Source: Rickettsia endosymbiont of Culicoides impunctatus (GTDB lineage: Bacteria; Pseudomonadota; Alphaproteobacteria; Rickettsiales; Rickettsiaceae). From it: a stretch of DNA of 64,000 bases. The position numbers were made by a program, and so were the translations under genes. Below, in pieces: positions 17,942 to 27,136 of the stretch. The notes beneath the pieces are model-generated. The model saw nothing but the letters and a program-made list of their open reading frames with translations. It ran no database searches and was not told the DNA's origin. The DNA lies in the NCBI GenBank assembly GCA_020410785.1, contig CP084573.1:1240001-1304000 (forward strand), in the 5' to 3' direction. Within the stretch, counting starts at the first letter, position 1. Every line of letters starts with the position of its first letter.

Positions 17942-19131
17942 TGAAGTAGTTGAGATTTAATCTTACATTTAGTAAAATAAACAAATTATTAAATGGAGAT
18001 AAAAATGAATTTAAATCAGAAAATAATAAGACCAAAAATAGGATTACTTGAACTAGCAAAAAGCTTAGGAAATGTATCTAGTGCATGTAAGACAATGGGG
18101 TATAGCAGAGATAGTTATTATAGATTCAAGGAATTATATGAGAATGGTGGCGATGAAGCCTTGTATGAAATAAGCCGTAAGAAACCCATATTGGCTAATA
18201 TGAGTTGATCCTATTGTAGAGAAAGCGGTATTAGACATGGTAATAGAGTACCCCGCTTATGGTCAACTTCGTGTATCGAACGAATTAAAAAAAGATGGGA
18301 TTTTAGTATCTCCCGGCGGCATTAGATCTATCTGGCTTAGGAACGATCTCAATAATCTTAAGAAACGGCTAGTAGCTTTAGAAACTAAAATGGCTCAGGA
18401 TGGCATTATACTTACGGAAGCTCAATTACGTGTCTTGGAGAATCGTAAGAATCTTAAAGAGGCACATGGGGAAATAGAGACAGAACATCCAGGCTATCTT
18501 GGTTGTCAAGATGTTTACTATGTTGGCAACTTTAAAGGAATAGGTAAGGTTTATGGTCAAACTTTTATCGATAGCTATTCCAGGGTGACGGATGCCAAAT
18601 TATACACAGACAAAACAGCTATAACCTCTGCTGATATGTTAAATGATAGAGTTCTACCTTGGTACGAAGAACAAGGTATTCCTATACTACGTATATTAAC
18701 TGATCGTGGTACTGAATATAAAGGAAATATAGAACATCATACCTTTGAATTGTTTTTAAGTATTGAAGGAATAGAACCCACCGTTACAAAAGCATATTCC
18801 CCTCAAACTAACGGGATATGTGAGAGGTTTCATAAAACCATGAAAAATGAGTTTTATGATACTGCAATGCGTAAAAAGATTTACAATTCACTTTTTGAAT
18901 TGCAAAAAGATCTTGATACCTGGTTACATTATTATAATAACGAACGTCCTCATTCCGGCAAGTATTGCTATGGTAAAACTCCAATGCAAACCTTTAAAGA
19001 TAGTAAAAAATTAGCGTTTGAAAAAAATAATGAGATCTTGTATCTTGAACACTTATCTGACAGTCAAAATTTATCTGACAATCTAATAAGTTAATTTATG
19101 GGGTCTGTAAGATCAAATCTTGACTTTTACA
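17942..19131 (+). mobile_element. IS481-family insertion sequence, second copy
   Basis: 1,190 bp, same ends as 9147-10335 but opposite orientation. Its left end cuts the phage-like element just after the sequence ACTATTACTGC, and its right end abuts an IS5-type fragment. Element sequence and IS5 fragment are thus joined across the IS, so it either mediated a deletion or landed at an existing junction. Confidence 0.85.
17993..19094 (+). pseudogene. IS481 transposase, frameshifted
   Basis: Nearly identical to the intact transposase at 9184-10272, but one extra T in the text GGCTAATATGAGTTG (near 18198) shifts the frame and splits it into 17993-18208 and 18237-19094. The helix-turn-helix is thereby separated from the DDE core. 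The intact sister lacks the extra base and needs no frameshift, so this is mutation, not programmed recoding. One further difference (Ala to Thr in GNIEHHxFEL) is visible. Confidence 0.88.
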
Positions 19132-19434
19132 TTCCATATCTACATCTACTTTAACATGATCCATTAAAGCTTCCCATATACCTTTGTCAACCCATCTCTT
19201 AAATCTGCGATAAACACTGTACCAACAACCATAATAATTAGGCAGAAGACGCCATTGACAACCTGTTCTAGCAATAAACCATATTGCTTCAATAAACTGT
19301 CTTATTTTTTCCTCATTCTTGTTGTGTATAGCTTTTTTTTTCTTAAAAAATGATAAAATTGCTTCCCATGCTTGGTCTTCTATGTAATACTTCATATCGG
19401 TAGTTTCTTGGTTTCGATAACTAGAAACTACCAT
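19132..19434 (-). pseudogene. IS5-family transposase N-terminal fragment
   Basis: Encodes MKYYIEDQAWEAILSFFKKK, then FIEAIWFIARTGCQWRLLPN and YSVYRRFKRWVDKGIWEAL, the usual N-terminal domain (DUF4096-like) of IS5/IS402-type transposases, ending at VKVDVDM where the element is broken. The catalytic DDE domain is absent. The probable natural start is the MKYYIED methionine at ~19395. A relative with a different internal deletion is at 53640-53824. Confidence 0.75.
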
Positions 19435-19501
19435 TTCTTCTTACTATTGCAACTTCTTTATTCTCCTCTGATAACTTAACATAAAATTTTGTCAACAGAG
19501 C
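19132..19501 (-). mobile_element. IS5-type element fragment
   Basis: The 5' part of an IS5/IS1031-like element. Its outer end at ~19481-19501 reads ATTTTGTCAACAGAGCC, matching the IS at 53836. The inner part is cut by IS481. The frame 19096-19434 covers the transposase start; its last residues are read from IS481. Confidence 0.75.
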
Positions 19502-20517
19502 CTAGTAATACCAACTATCTTCCAAAGAAATGTGACATACCAAAACCAATAGCTACATCTATTTTACAGCTAATAGAAGCTCCTATTTTTTCATCAGACA
19601 ATTATATAGGATATGGAGGATACGGTAGTAAACAAGGTACGTTGCAGCTAATAGTAAATGCTGATGATAGCAACTGGAATGGAGCAATAATTTATCAAAG
19701 CCAAGATGGTAAGAATTATAAACCACTATTCACTACAACTAATCAAGCTATATCAGGTTTTTTATTAAATAATTTTTTACCAGCATCTAGTTTAATTATT
19801 GATAATCAAAATATCATTGTCATTCAGTTATTACATGGTAGGCTACAAACTGTAAATGAGCTAACTTTATTAAATGGTGCTAATAAAGCACTAATAGGCA
19901 ATGAACTGATTCAATTCCAAGAAGCTGAGCTAATTGGTTCTAATAAATACAAATTAAGCAAACTTCTAAGAGGCAGGCAAGGCACTGAATGGGCAATTAA
20001 TAACCACCAAATAGGCGATAGATTTATTATGCTAACAGATGCAACAACTCTAATACCAATTAATAATAATTTAATTGGTCGTCCAATCCATTACAAAGCT
20101 GTATCAATAGGCAAAACTCTTGCTGAAACAACCCCTGTTACTTTTACCTATACTGGTAAATGTCTGAAACCATTTGCTCCAGTTCATGTTACAGCTAAAC
20201 ACGATGAAAACTATAATATTATAATCAGCTGGATTAGAAGAGCTAGAGTTGATAATGAGTGGCATGATTATGTTGACACGCCAATTAATAAAGAATTTGA
20301 GAAATATGAAATTGATATTAAACGCGATCAACAACTAGTCAGAATATTGGAATCATCTTGTCAAAGCGTAATATACAGCAAAGAGCAACAATTAGCTGAT
20401 TCAACTGTAACAAACCAAAGCTTGATTGCTCGAAACCTAACTGCCACTATTTACCAACTCTCTAGCTTGGTAGGTCGAGGTTACGAAACCACTATATCTC
20501 TAGATAATATTAACTAA
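19489..20517 (+). CDS. Phage/GTA host-specificity (gp15-like) tail protein, 5'-truncated
   Basis: 342 aa. Its first codons (TTG TCA ACA GAG) come from the IS5 end, so the native 5' part is missing; family members usually exceed 1,000 residues. Recognisable parts are SDNYIGYGGYGSKQGTLQL, LSKLLRGRQGTEWAINNHQIGDRF, and a fibronectin-like segment PFAPVHVTAKHDENYNIIISWIRRAR, typical of the C-terminal region of the gene transfer agent/phage tail-tip protein. Only six bases separate it from the next gene, as in a late operon. Likely a non-functional tail remnant. Confidence 0.7.
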   Translation: MSTEPSNTNYLPKKCDIPKPIATSILQLIEAPIFSSDNYIGYGGYGSKQGTLQLIVNADDSNWNGAIIYQSQDGKNYKPLFTTTNQAISGFLLNNFLPASSLIIDNQNIIVIQLLHGRLQTVNELTLLNGANKALIGNELIQFQEAELIGSNKYKLSKLLRGRQGTEWAINNHQIGDRFIMLTDATTLIPINNNLIGRPIHYKAVSIGKTLAETTPVTFTYTGKCLKPFAPVHVTAKHDENYNIIISWIRRARVDNEWHDYVDTPINKEFEKYEIDIKRDQQLVRILESSCQSVIYSKEQQLADSTVTNQSLIARNLTATIYQLSSLVGRGYETTISLDNIN

Positions 20518-20522
20518 CTCAC

Positions 20523-20867
20523 ATGTCACACACAGCTAGATTAAAACTACCTTTGATTCATAGTGGGCAGGTGCAGAAAGAAATTACCCATAATGAAGCT
20601 CTTAGTTTACTTGATATACTGATAAATCCAGTAGTGCAAGCTATTGGTATCACCTCTCCTGAAGTAGAGATAGATAACCAAAAACTTGGTCAACTATATA
20701 TAATTGGTGCAAACGCCGAACAAGAATTTATTGGTCACGAGAATAACATCGCTCAAAAATTAGAACATGGCTGGCGGTTTATTATACCGTATAAATGGCT
20801 AGAAGTAGTATTAGACGATGATGGTAGTCATTATCGATTTGATGGTGAAAAATGGCAAAAGTCATAA
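20523..20867 (+). CDS. DUF2793-like phage/GTA tail-associated protein
   Basis: 114 aa. It begins HTARLKLPLIHSGQVQKEITHNEAL, then EVEIDNQKLGQLYIIGANA and WRFIIPYKWLEVVLDDDGSHYRFDGEKW. This pattern (RLxLPxIxxGQAQKExTHNEAL plus a W-containing beta domain) is the DUF2793 family, which follows gp15-type genes in alphaproteobacterial gene transfer agents and prophages. The family is often fused to longer fibre-like parts; here it stands alone. Confidence 0.7.
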   Translation: MSHTARLKLPLIHSGQVQKEITHNEALSLLDILINPVVQAIGITSPEVEIDNQKLGQLYIIGANAEQEFIGHENNIAQKLEHGWRFIIPYKWLEVVLDDDGSHYRFDGEKWQKS

Positions 20868-20984
20868 TTCCCATTACTTCTATATAAAGCTTATTTACCA
20901 CCCCATAATCCTACGATCCTAACATAGCCATTATAAGATTAATCTTCAAATAACAAATTTTTAAAACAACTAAAAGGTATATTT

Positions 20985-21203
20985 ATGCAAAAATTACAAG
21001 AGTTTAGAACCATTATATTTAACCTAGTCACTATATTAACTGCTTGGCTAGCTGATTTTAATATTGAACTATCAGAAGAACACCAAACCGCAATGAGCGT
21101 TACTATTATTGCCATTATTAATATTATTTTAAGATTTATAACCAAAACGCCTATTAGAAAAAATGAAGAAACCAACCAAATAAAAGTTAAAATTATAAAA
21201 TAA
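20985..21203 (+). CDS. Small two-helix membrane protein, probable holin
   Basis: 72 aa with AAAAGG upstream of ATG. Two hydrophobic stretches (residues ~10-26, IIFNLVTILTAWLADF, and ~37-53, MSVTIIAIINIILRFI) flank a short acidic loop, with a Lys-rich tail. Size, topology and location two bases before the endolysin gene fit a holin that lets the lysin reach the cell wall. No family signature beyond that is visible. Confidence 0.6.
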   Translation: MQKLQEFRTIIFNLVTILTAWLADFNIELSEEHQTAMSVTIIAIINIILRFITKTPIRKNEETNQIKVKIIK

Positions 21204-21205
21204 AT

Positions 21206-21601
21206 ATGAACAATACATATTATATCCCATATTTTACCTATCAAGAATTAGCTTGCAAACAAACAGGGAAAATAGTACTAGCTACTGGATTTGCAGAGAA
21301 ATTAGTAAATTTACGCAAGATTTTTAATAAACCAATGTCTGTTAGTTCAGGTTGCCGTTGCCGAGAGTATAACAAGAAAATCAACGGAGCTAAAAACTCC
21401 TTTCATATTTACGACTACCCGCACCATAGTGGAGGAGGCTGCTGTGCCTTTGACGTTCTAACCCTAGATAAAACCATTAAAGGCGATTTAATTGCCACTG
21501 CTTGGCAACTAGATTGGACTATCGGTATCCATAAAAATTTTGTTCATTTAGACCGACGTATTGATTATACTGAATTAAAACAGATAATATTTTTATATTA
21601 A
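21206..21601 (+). CDS. Peptidase M15A-type endolysin
   Basis: 131 aa. The motif order SVSSGCRCREYNKKINGAKNSFH, then CCAFDVLT, then FVHLDRRID gives the His/Asp/His zinc site of M15A D-Ala-D-Ala carboxypeptidase-like phage lysins. An insertion of Tyr/Pro/His/Gly residues follows the first His. Late gene of the prophage remnant, paired with the putative holin. There is no signal peptide, as expected of holin-dependent lysins. Confidence 0.78.
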   Translation: MNNTYYIPYFTYQELACKQTGKIVLATGFAEKLVNLRKIFNKPMSVSSGCRCREYNKKINGAKNSFHIYDYPHHSGGGCCAFDVLTLDKTIKGDLIATAWQLDWTIGIHKNFVHLDRRIDYTELKQIIFLY

Positions 21602-21773
21602 AGTTAGAACATTATAGTTGGAAATATATAAGACTCAATTGATTTATATCTGAATGTAACTTAAATATAATAGAATACTTATTATTTTAAGAAGCATATA
21701 ATAAATCATTTAGTAGTATTTTAATTTTTAGTTTAATATACTCTATAATTAAAGTAATATGGTGGGTATTAAA
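21602..21773. other. Duplicated upstream region of SpoT-like gene (copy 1)
   Basis: From about 21655 the sequence (GTAACTTAAATATAATAGAA onward) matches 26350-26465 closely. Both copies lead into the SpoT-like genes, marking the left edge of the tandem duplicated cassette. Confidence 0.6.
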
Positions 21774-21905
21774 ATGGAAGATAGTAATAATTGGGAAGCA
21801 AAGTATGTAAACTGTAAATATGCTGATAGGTTAGTTAATAAACTAGTTGAGCTGAATCAGCAAGTAACTATACCAGTAAATATGAATGAGGTTAAAAAAG
21901 GTATA

Positions 21906-22829
21906 TAGTAAAGGCAGTTGAGTTATGTTAGTGATTGTGATAATATAAAATGAAAAATGTCAACTAGCCCATACAGTATAGATTTAAGAGAAAAAGTAAT
22001 AAAATATCTAGAAGCAGGAAATAGTCAAAGGTCAGCATCTAGAGTTTTTCAATTGAGCCCTACAACAGTAAATACATGGCATGTAAGGTATAAGAAAGAA
22101 GGTCATTATCAAGCAAGGAAGTATAAAGGAGCAAAGCCTAGTATAGAAATGGATGATTTTATCAAGTATGTAGAAGAAAATCCTAATAGCAAAACGGAAG
22201 ATATTGGTAAGAAATTTGGGATAAGCGCTAGTGGGGCAAGATATTGGCTAAGACAATTGGGATTTAGTTATAAAAAAAGCCTTTACCTATGTGGAAGCTA
22301 ATGCTGAAAAGCGATGTAAGTATTTAGAAGATATCAAAGATCTAGCTACAGATGCGCTTGTGTATATAGATGAGAGCGGAATAGAGATGAACATTACCCA
22401 AGATAGAGGTTGGGGAAAGAAAGGTCAAACACTACAAGCAAAGAAGAGTGGGAAGTATTACCAAAGGACGAATATTATAGCAGGTTTGGTAGGTAATAAA
22501 TCTATAGCCCCTTTTGTATTCAATGGCACCTGTAATACCGAACTATTTAATAATTGGGTAGAGCAATTTTTGATAAAAGAGCTTATAGCTGGTCAAGTTG
22601 TGATTTTAGACAATGCTGCTTTTCATAAGTCTAAGAAGACTAAAGATTTAATAGAATCAGTAGGATGTAGGGTAATATTTTTACCACCTTACTCTCCTGA
22701 CCTAAATCCAATAGAGAAATTTTGGGCTAATATGAAAAGGTGGATTAAACAAAAAATCGGGCTTTCACAAGAATTGTATAACACCATTTGTGCATTCTTT
22801 GCTGTAACATAACTTAACTGCTTTTACTA
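21906..22829 (+). mobile_element. IS630-family insertion sequence
   Basis: 924 bp with ~24-bp terminal inverted repeats (inward TAGTAAAGGCAGTTGAGTTA and TAGTAAAAGCAGTTAAGTTA) flanked by TA, the duplication typical of IS630/Tc1 elements. Insertion point is exact by comparison with the uninterrupted sister gene at 26466. Confidence 0.88.
21957..22812 (+). CDS. IS630 transposase, two frames joined by -1 frameshifting
   Basis: First frame 21957-22301 is a helix-turn-helix domain (IDLREKVIKYLEAGNSQRSAS and a second unit EDIGKKFGISASGARYWLRQ). The second, 22291-22812, is the DDE catalytic domain: VYIDESGIE, VVILDNAAFHKS and LPPYSPDLNPIEKFWANMK. A run of seven A bases followed by G (near 22272-22279) lies at the overlap; slipping back one base there joins YKK to AFTYVEANAEK. 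Many IS630 members use such recoding, so I consider this copy potentially active. Confidence 0.82.
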
Positions 22830-23396
22830 TATATTATGCCAAAAAATATCATGGTAGCCAAATGCGACAATCTGGCGATCCCTATTACTCTCATCCGATA
22901 GAGGTAGCATATATGGTTTCTGATCATCTTTACCGCACTGACATTATTGTTACCAGCATCCTACATGATACTATAGAGGATACAAAGCTTACTAGAAGTA
23001 TGATTGCAAGTGTTTTTGGAGAGCATATTGCTAGTCAAGTAGAAGATTTAAGCAGAAACAAGCCTCACGGCAAGATTAGCTCGGCGGAAACATTGAATAT
23101 ATTATTTCAACAGAAAAAATATGATGTCTTATTGATCAAGCTATTTGATCGACTGCATAATTTGCAAACTATTGGGGCTAAATCTTCAGAAAAAGCTAGG
23201 AAAACTATAGTAGAAACTCTTAGTAGGTTTATGAGTCTTAGCATGTATTACAATACACCAACAATTGAACAAAATTTTGCAGAATTATGTTCTAAAGTAA
23301 TACATACTTATTACAAAACCAATAACTAGTCTTTACAGTCAAAAAGCGTCTTATTTTAAAATGATCTCTTACTCCAGCAATTTTTTGACGAAGAGA

Positions 23397-24737
23397 CTAA
23401 TATGATTCGTAGTTACTAGTTACCTTCTCCAATTTTGCAAAATAAAATATTCCAAATCCATAGCTCATTACTATAGGTAACATAATACATAATATCCCTA
23501 GTTGCCCCATATATTTTGTACAATATATGAAACCAAAAGATGTAACAATGGAAATTATGGCATGTGCTAAAGCATATACAAAACTACTATACGTAAAGCG
23601 TTTAAAAATAGGAAAATATTTGTAGAAAATGGCACTAGCTGGAGAGGAGTCAGGTGCAAATAATATAATCAACACTTGTATTATAAATAAATGTATCGGG
23701 GTACTGACCTTATCAAGGAAATAAGGGCAAAATATTATAAAAGCAAAAAAAATCATCCACCTAACTTTAAGAATCTTTAAAGGATATATTATATAACTTA
23801 GATACAATAATACCAACGTAGTAAGTAGTTGTATTATTGAAATAAGAAAGTTATGATAAAGAATATCTCCAACACTATAAACAAAAGAATTCCTGAGTAT
23901 ATTACCACAATAAAAATACACAAAATATGTTGGCACTGGACCAGCACATTGAATTAAAAAATAGAATAATACTGTCTTTTTCTGTACTTTCTCTTCTAAA
24001 ATGATGTCACCTTTTAATATTTTTTTTTCAATATAGTGCGTATCAAAAAATGTTCTTAATCGCAATTTTGCATTAGCAAATTCTGGTGTTTCTCTTAACT
24101 TAGTTCTAGCAACTGTACCTATAATGGCAATTATCATTCCAAAGTAAAAAAGATAACGCCAATTAAACCCATAGTTAGTAATTAAGAAGCCTAACCCTAA
24201 TGCAAACATTGATCCTAAGGAAGCACAAACCGTAATTATTGTTACGACAGGATATTGCATTGGTGGTTTTGTTATTTCCATTAAATATAGTTCTGCTCCC
24301 ACTCTTTCACCTAAGGAAGATATACCTTGTATTGCACGACATATACTAATAATCCATGAAGCCGTAATGCCAATTTGTTCATAAGTTGGTAATGTAGCCA
24401 TGATAAAACACGAGGTTGCCATCATAAAGGTTGTAATAATAATGGTTATTTTTCTACCAATATTATCTCCTATCCAACCAAACAGTAATGCTCCAAATGG
24501 TCTAAAAACAAAAGTGATACTATATGCAATCGCAATAAAAAGAGATGCAGAGTTTGGATCATCTTTGGGAAAAAATAGGCTATTGAGCAATACTGCCATA
24601 TGGATATATAGCATCAGATCAAAATATTCGAGGAATGTGCCAATTGATAGTAAACCAACAGCTTCTTTTTGTTCTTTTGTAAGGCTGGTCTGCCGATCAG
24701 GGATAATCCTGGTATTTTCTTGAACTAATTCACTCAT
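23397..24737 (-). CDS. MFS transporter, ProP/MHS-like (cassette 1, distal)
   Basis: 446 aa, 12 predicted helices. It opens with the shared TSLTKEQKEAVGLLSIGTFL and EYFDLMLYIHMAVLLNSLFF. The loop FGWIGDNIGRK is the MFS signature and GISSLGERVGAELYL is the helix-5 motif of the metabolite:H+ symporter group. RETPEFANAKLRLRTFF starts the central loop. Rickettsiae encode many such ProP-like proteins thought to import host osmolytes or metabolites; the substrate cannot be read here. The start ATG overlaps the stop of the upstream gene (ATGA), so the two are coupled. Confidence 0.85.
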   Translation of the reverse strand: MSELVQENTRIIPDRQTSLTKEQKEAVGLLSIGTFLEYFDLMLYIHMAVLLNSLFFPKDDPNSASLFIAIAYSITFVFRPFGALLFGWIGDNIGRKITIIITTFMMATSCFIMATLPTYEQIGITASWIISICRAIQGISSLGERVGAELYLMEITKPPMQYPVVTIITVCASLGSMFALGLGFLITNYGFNWRYLFYFGMIIAIIGTVARTKLRETPEFANAKLRLRTFFDTHYIEKKILKGDIILEEKVQKKTVLFYFLIQCAGPVPTYFVYFYCGNILRNSFVYSVGDILYHNFLISIIQLLTTLVLLYLSYIIYPLKILKVRWMIFFAFIIFCPYFLDKVSTPIHLFIIQVLIILFAPDSSPASAIFYKYFPIFKRFTYSSFVYALAHAIISIVTSFGFIYCTKYMGQLGILCIMLPIVMSYGFGIFYFAKLEKVTSNYESY

Positions 24738-26125
24738 AATTGACTCGAATAATTGTTTTTTTCGGAATAAGTAGCCGTGTCTCTAAAAGCAATAGGTAAA
24801 TCGCCATACTCTTTTGCCAACTTTTCAAAATGCAATAGTCCGTAAGCAAAACTGATAATTGTTGGAACCATAATAATCCATAATCCCCAATGACCAAAAT
24901 GATCATAAAGATAGGTAAAAGCAAAAGCAGTGATTACATACATCGAAGTTCGAGATATAGCGAATATAACGCTAACATAGGTAAAGCGTTTAAATACCGG
25001 AAAGTTTTTATAACAAATGGGAAGAGCAGGAGCTAAGCATTCATACAATAAAATCATAACAAATTGCATCAAAAATAATTGACAAGGAGAACTAATATTA
25101 TTCAATAAGTATGGACAAAATATGATAAAAATAGAACATATAATCAATATAACTCTTAGTATTAGTAATGGATATATTTTTAAACTTAAATAACATAATA
25201 TTGATATGGTTAGAAACTCTATTATACAGGCAATGAAATTATGTTGAATAACTTCAGCCATAGTATAACCAAAGTTAGTTTTTAAAACATTACCACAATA
25301 TATATAAATAAAATAAAAACTTACTGGTCCAGCACATTGGAATAAAAACAAAGCTATTACTGTTTTTTTACTAACTTTTTCTTGCAATATTGGGTGATTT
25401 GTTAAGCTAGCTGCATCGATATTGGCTTTTTCAAAAACTTTTTTGATTTGACGTTTGGCATCAGCAAACTCTGGGGTCTCCCGCAAAGCAGTTCTAGCAA
25501 CAGAACCAACCAATGCCACCGCTGCCCCAAACCAAAATGCCAAACGCCAATTAAAACCATGCAAAGTAACAAGTGAAGCAATGCCTAAAGCTCCTAACTT
25601 TCCTAGGGAACCAAAAGCCCACATTAATCCGACACTTGCATATTGCACTGGTGGCTTAAGTGTTTCCGTTAAATAAAGTTGTGCCCCTGCCATTTCTCCC
25701 ATAGAAGATATACCTTGCATAGCCCGGCAGATGGTCACTATCCAAGTTGCCATAGCTCCTATCTGAGCATAAGTAGGTAGATTAGCCATCACAAGACATG
25801 AGGCAGCCATCATAAAAGTTGTGATGATCACGGTAGATTTACGTCCTATAGTATCTCCCAACCATCCAAATATTACAGCCCCAACAGGTCGAAAAACATA
25901 AGTAGAACAAAAAGCAAATGCCATCATTAAAGAGCTTGTCTTAGCATCAGTTGGTTTAAAAAATAACTCATTAAGAAATGATGCCATATGGATATATAGC
26001 ATCAGATCAAAATACTCCAAAAAGGTGCCTATGGATAGTAACCATACAGCTTCTTTTTGTTCTTTTGTAAGGCTGGTCTGCCGATCAGGGATAATTCTGG
26101 TGTTTTCTGGAACAGGTTTACTCAT
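24734..26125 (-). CDS. MFS transporter, ProP/MHS-like (cassette 1, proximal)
   Basis: 463 aa with the same N-terminal leader, then FGWLGDTIGRK, MQGISSMGEMAGAQLYLTE and RETPEFADAKRQIKK motifs. Twelve helices are evident; the C-terminal cytoplasmic tail ends in EKNNYSSQL. First gene of a leftward two-gene operon. Its paralogue in the second cassette (28459-29852) is frameshifted, so this is the surviving copy of this subtype. Position beside a SpoT-like gene is repeated in both cassettes. Confidence 0.85.
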   Translation of the reverse strand: MSKPVPENTRIIPDRQTSLTKEQKEAVWLLSIGTFLEYFDLMLYIHMASFLNELFFKPTDAKTSSLMMAFAFCSTYVFRPVGAVIFGWLGDTIGRKSTVIITTFMMAASCLVMANLPTYAQIGAMATWIVTICRAMQGISSMGEMAGAQLYLTETLKPPVQYASVGLMWAFGSLGKLGALGIASLVTLHGFNWRLAFWFGAAVALVGSVARTALRETPEFADAKRQIKKVFEKANIDAASLTNHPILQEKVSKKTVIALFLFQCAGPVSFYFIYIYCGNVLKTNFGYTMAEVIQHNFIACIIEFLTISILCYLSLKIYPLLILRVILIICSIFIIFCPYLLNNISSPCQLFLMQFVMILLYECLAPALPICYKNFPVFKRFTYVSVIFAISRTSMYVITAFAFTYLYDHFGHWGLWIIMVPTIISFAYGLLHFEKLAKEYGDLPIAFRDTATYSEKNNYSSQL

Positions 26126-26465
26126 AATTTGCTCAATGTTGCTGTTGACTTCCTATAGTTCATATTTCCCATGTTACTTTTATTTGTTGTTTAATATACT
26201 TATTATATAATAGTTGATGATTTGACTAATGATAGCAAGGAAAAATAATATAGAAAAGCTGAAATAACAAATGTCTAGTTGTAACAATATCACGGTCTCA
26301 ATATAAGCATGATAAGTTCCATAGCAACTTAAGAAAATACAAAACGGGATGTAACTTAAATATAACAGAATACTTATTATTTTAAGAAGCATATAATAAA
26401 TTATTTGCTAGTATTTTAATTTTTAGTTTAGTATACTTTATAATTAAAATAATATAGGTATTAAA

Positions 26466-27132
26466 ATGGAAGATATTGATAATTAGGAAGAAAAATATGA
26501 ATCTTGTAAATATGCTGAGAGGTTAGTCAATAAATTATCCGAGCTGAACCAACAAGTAACTATACCAGTCAATATTTATGAGATTAGAAAAGGTATATAT
26601 TACGCCAAAAAATATCATGGCAGTCAAATGCGGCAATCTGGCGATCCATATTACTCCCATCCAATAGATGTGGCGTATATGGTTGCTGAATATACCGCAC
26701 TAAATATGCCAAAATATTTCAGAACTGACATGATTATTACTAGCTTACTGCACGATACTATTGAAGATACAGTTCTTACTGAAGAGATGATTACTCGTCT
26801 CTTTGACAAGCTAATTGCCAGTCAAGTTGTAGATTTGACTAGGGTGAAATCCTATGGGAAAATCAGTGCGGCAGAGACATTAAATATATTATATTATCAA
26901 AATAAAAAAGATATTATTAATAATAAAACTCTTTGATCGACTTCATAATATGCAAACTATTGGTGCTAAATCCCCTGAGAAAATTAAGAAGATAGTTGGT
27001 GAAACAGTACAGAGTTTTCTAGCAGTATGCACTTATTTTGGCTATATAAAATTGGAGAACCATTTGTATGAATTATGCTATAATTCTATATGTATAGAAT
27101 ATAACACAAATAAGCTAGAAATTACTTATTAA
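26466..27132 (+). pseudogene. Short SpoT-like hydrolase, second copy, degraded
   Basis: Paralogue of 21774-23329 without the IS. An in-frame TAG at codon 7 (MEDIDN-stop-EEKYESCKYAERL) and a frameshift near 26915 (before LIIKLFDRLHNMQTI) break it; open pieces are 26628-26936 and 26950-27132. The HD motifs SHPIDVAYMV, LLHDTIEDT and FDRLHNMQ are still recognisable. It contains nine residues (YTALNMPKY) that copy 1 lacks after AYMVxxH/E. Likely non-functional. Confidence 0.83.
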
Positions 27133-27136
27133 ATTA

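Larger units (their letters stand above)
10548..17942. mobile_element. Left phage-like integrated element (truncated by IS481)
   Basis: Matches 34090-41497 in inverted orientation (coordinates sum to about 52,044) with very few differences. One end is the CCGCCA of tRNA-Asp; the other is lost to an IS481 insertion at 17942. Content runs recombinase, small early genes, Cro-like regulator, then rightward replication genes and Rpn. Differences seen from the other copy: a one-base deletion in the recombinase, a +1/-1 pair in the Cro-like gene, and 12 bp fewer in Rpn. Confidence 0.85.
21774..23329 (+). pseudogene. Short SpoT-like (p)ppGpp hydrolase, split by IS630
   Basis: The 5' piece 21774-21905 encodes MEDSNNWEAKYVNCKYADRL through VKKGI. 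The rest resumes after the IS at 22830 and runs through YAKKYHGSQMRQSGDPYYSHP, ILHDTIEDT and LIKLFDRLHNLQTI, the HD-domain motifs of RelA/SpoT hydrolases. Removing the IS and one TA restores one ~205-aa frame. It contains only the HD domain, no synthetase or regulatory domains, as with other fragmented rickettsial SpoT genes. The piece after the IS (from ATG 22862) might still be translated. Confidence 0.85.

Noticed and set aside
17993..19094. Programmed frameshift in IS481 transposase copy 2
   Set aside because: The intact copy at 9184-10272 encodes the same protein in one frame, so the extra T here is a mutation.
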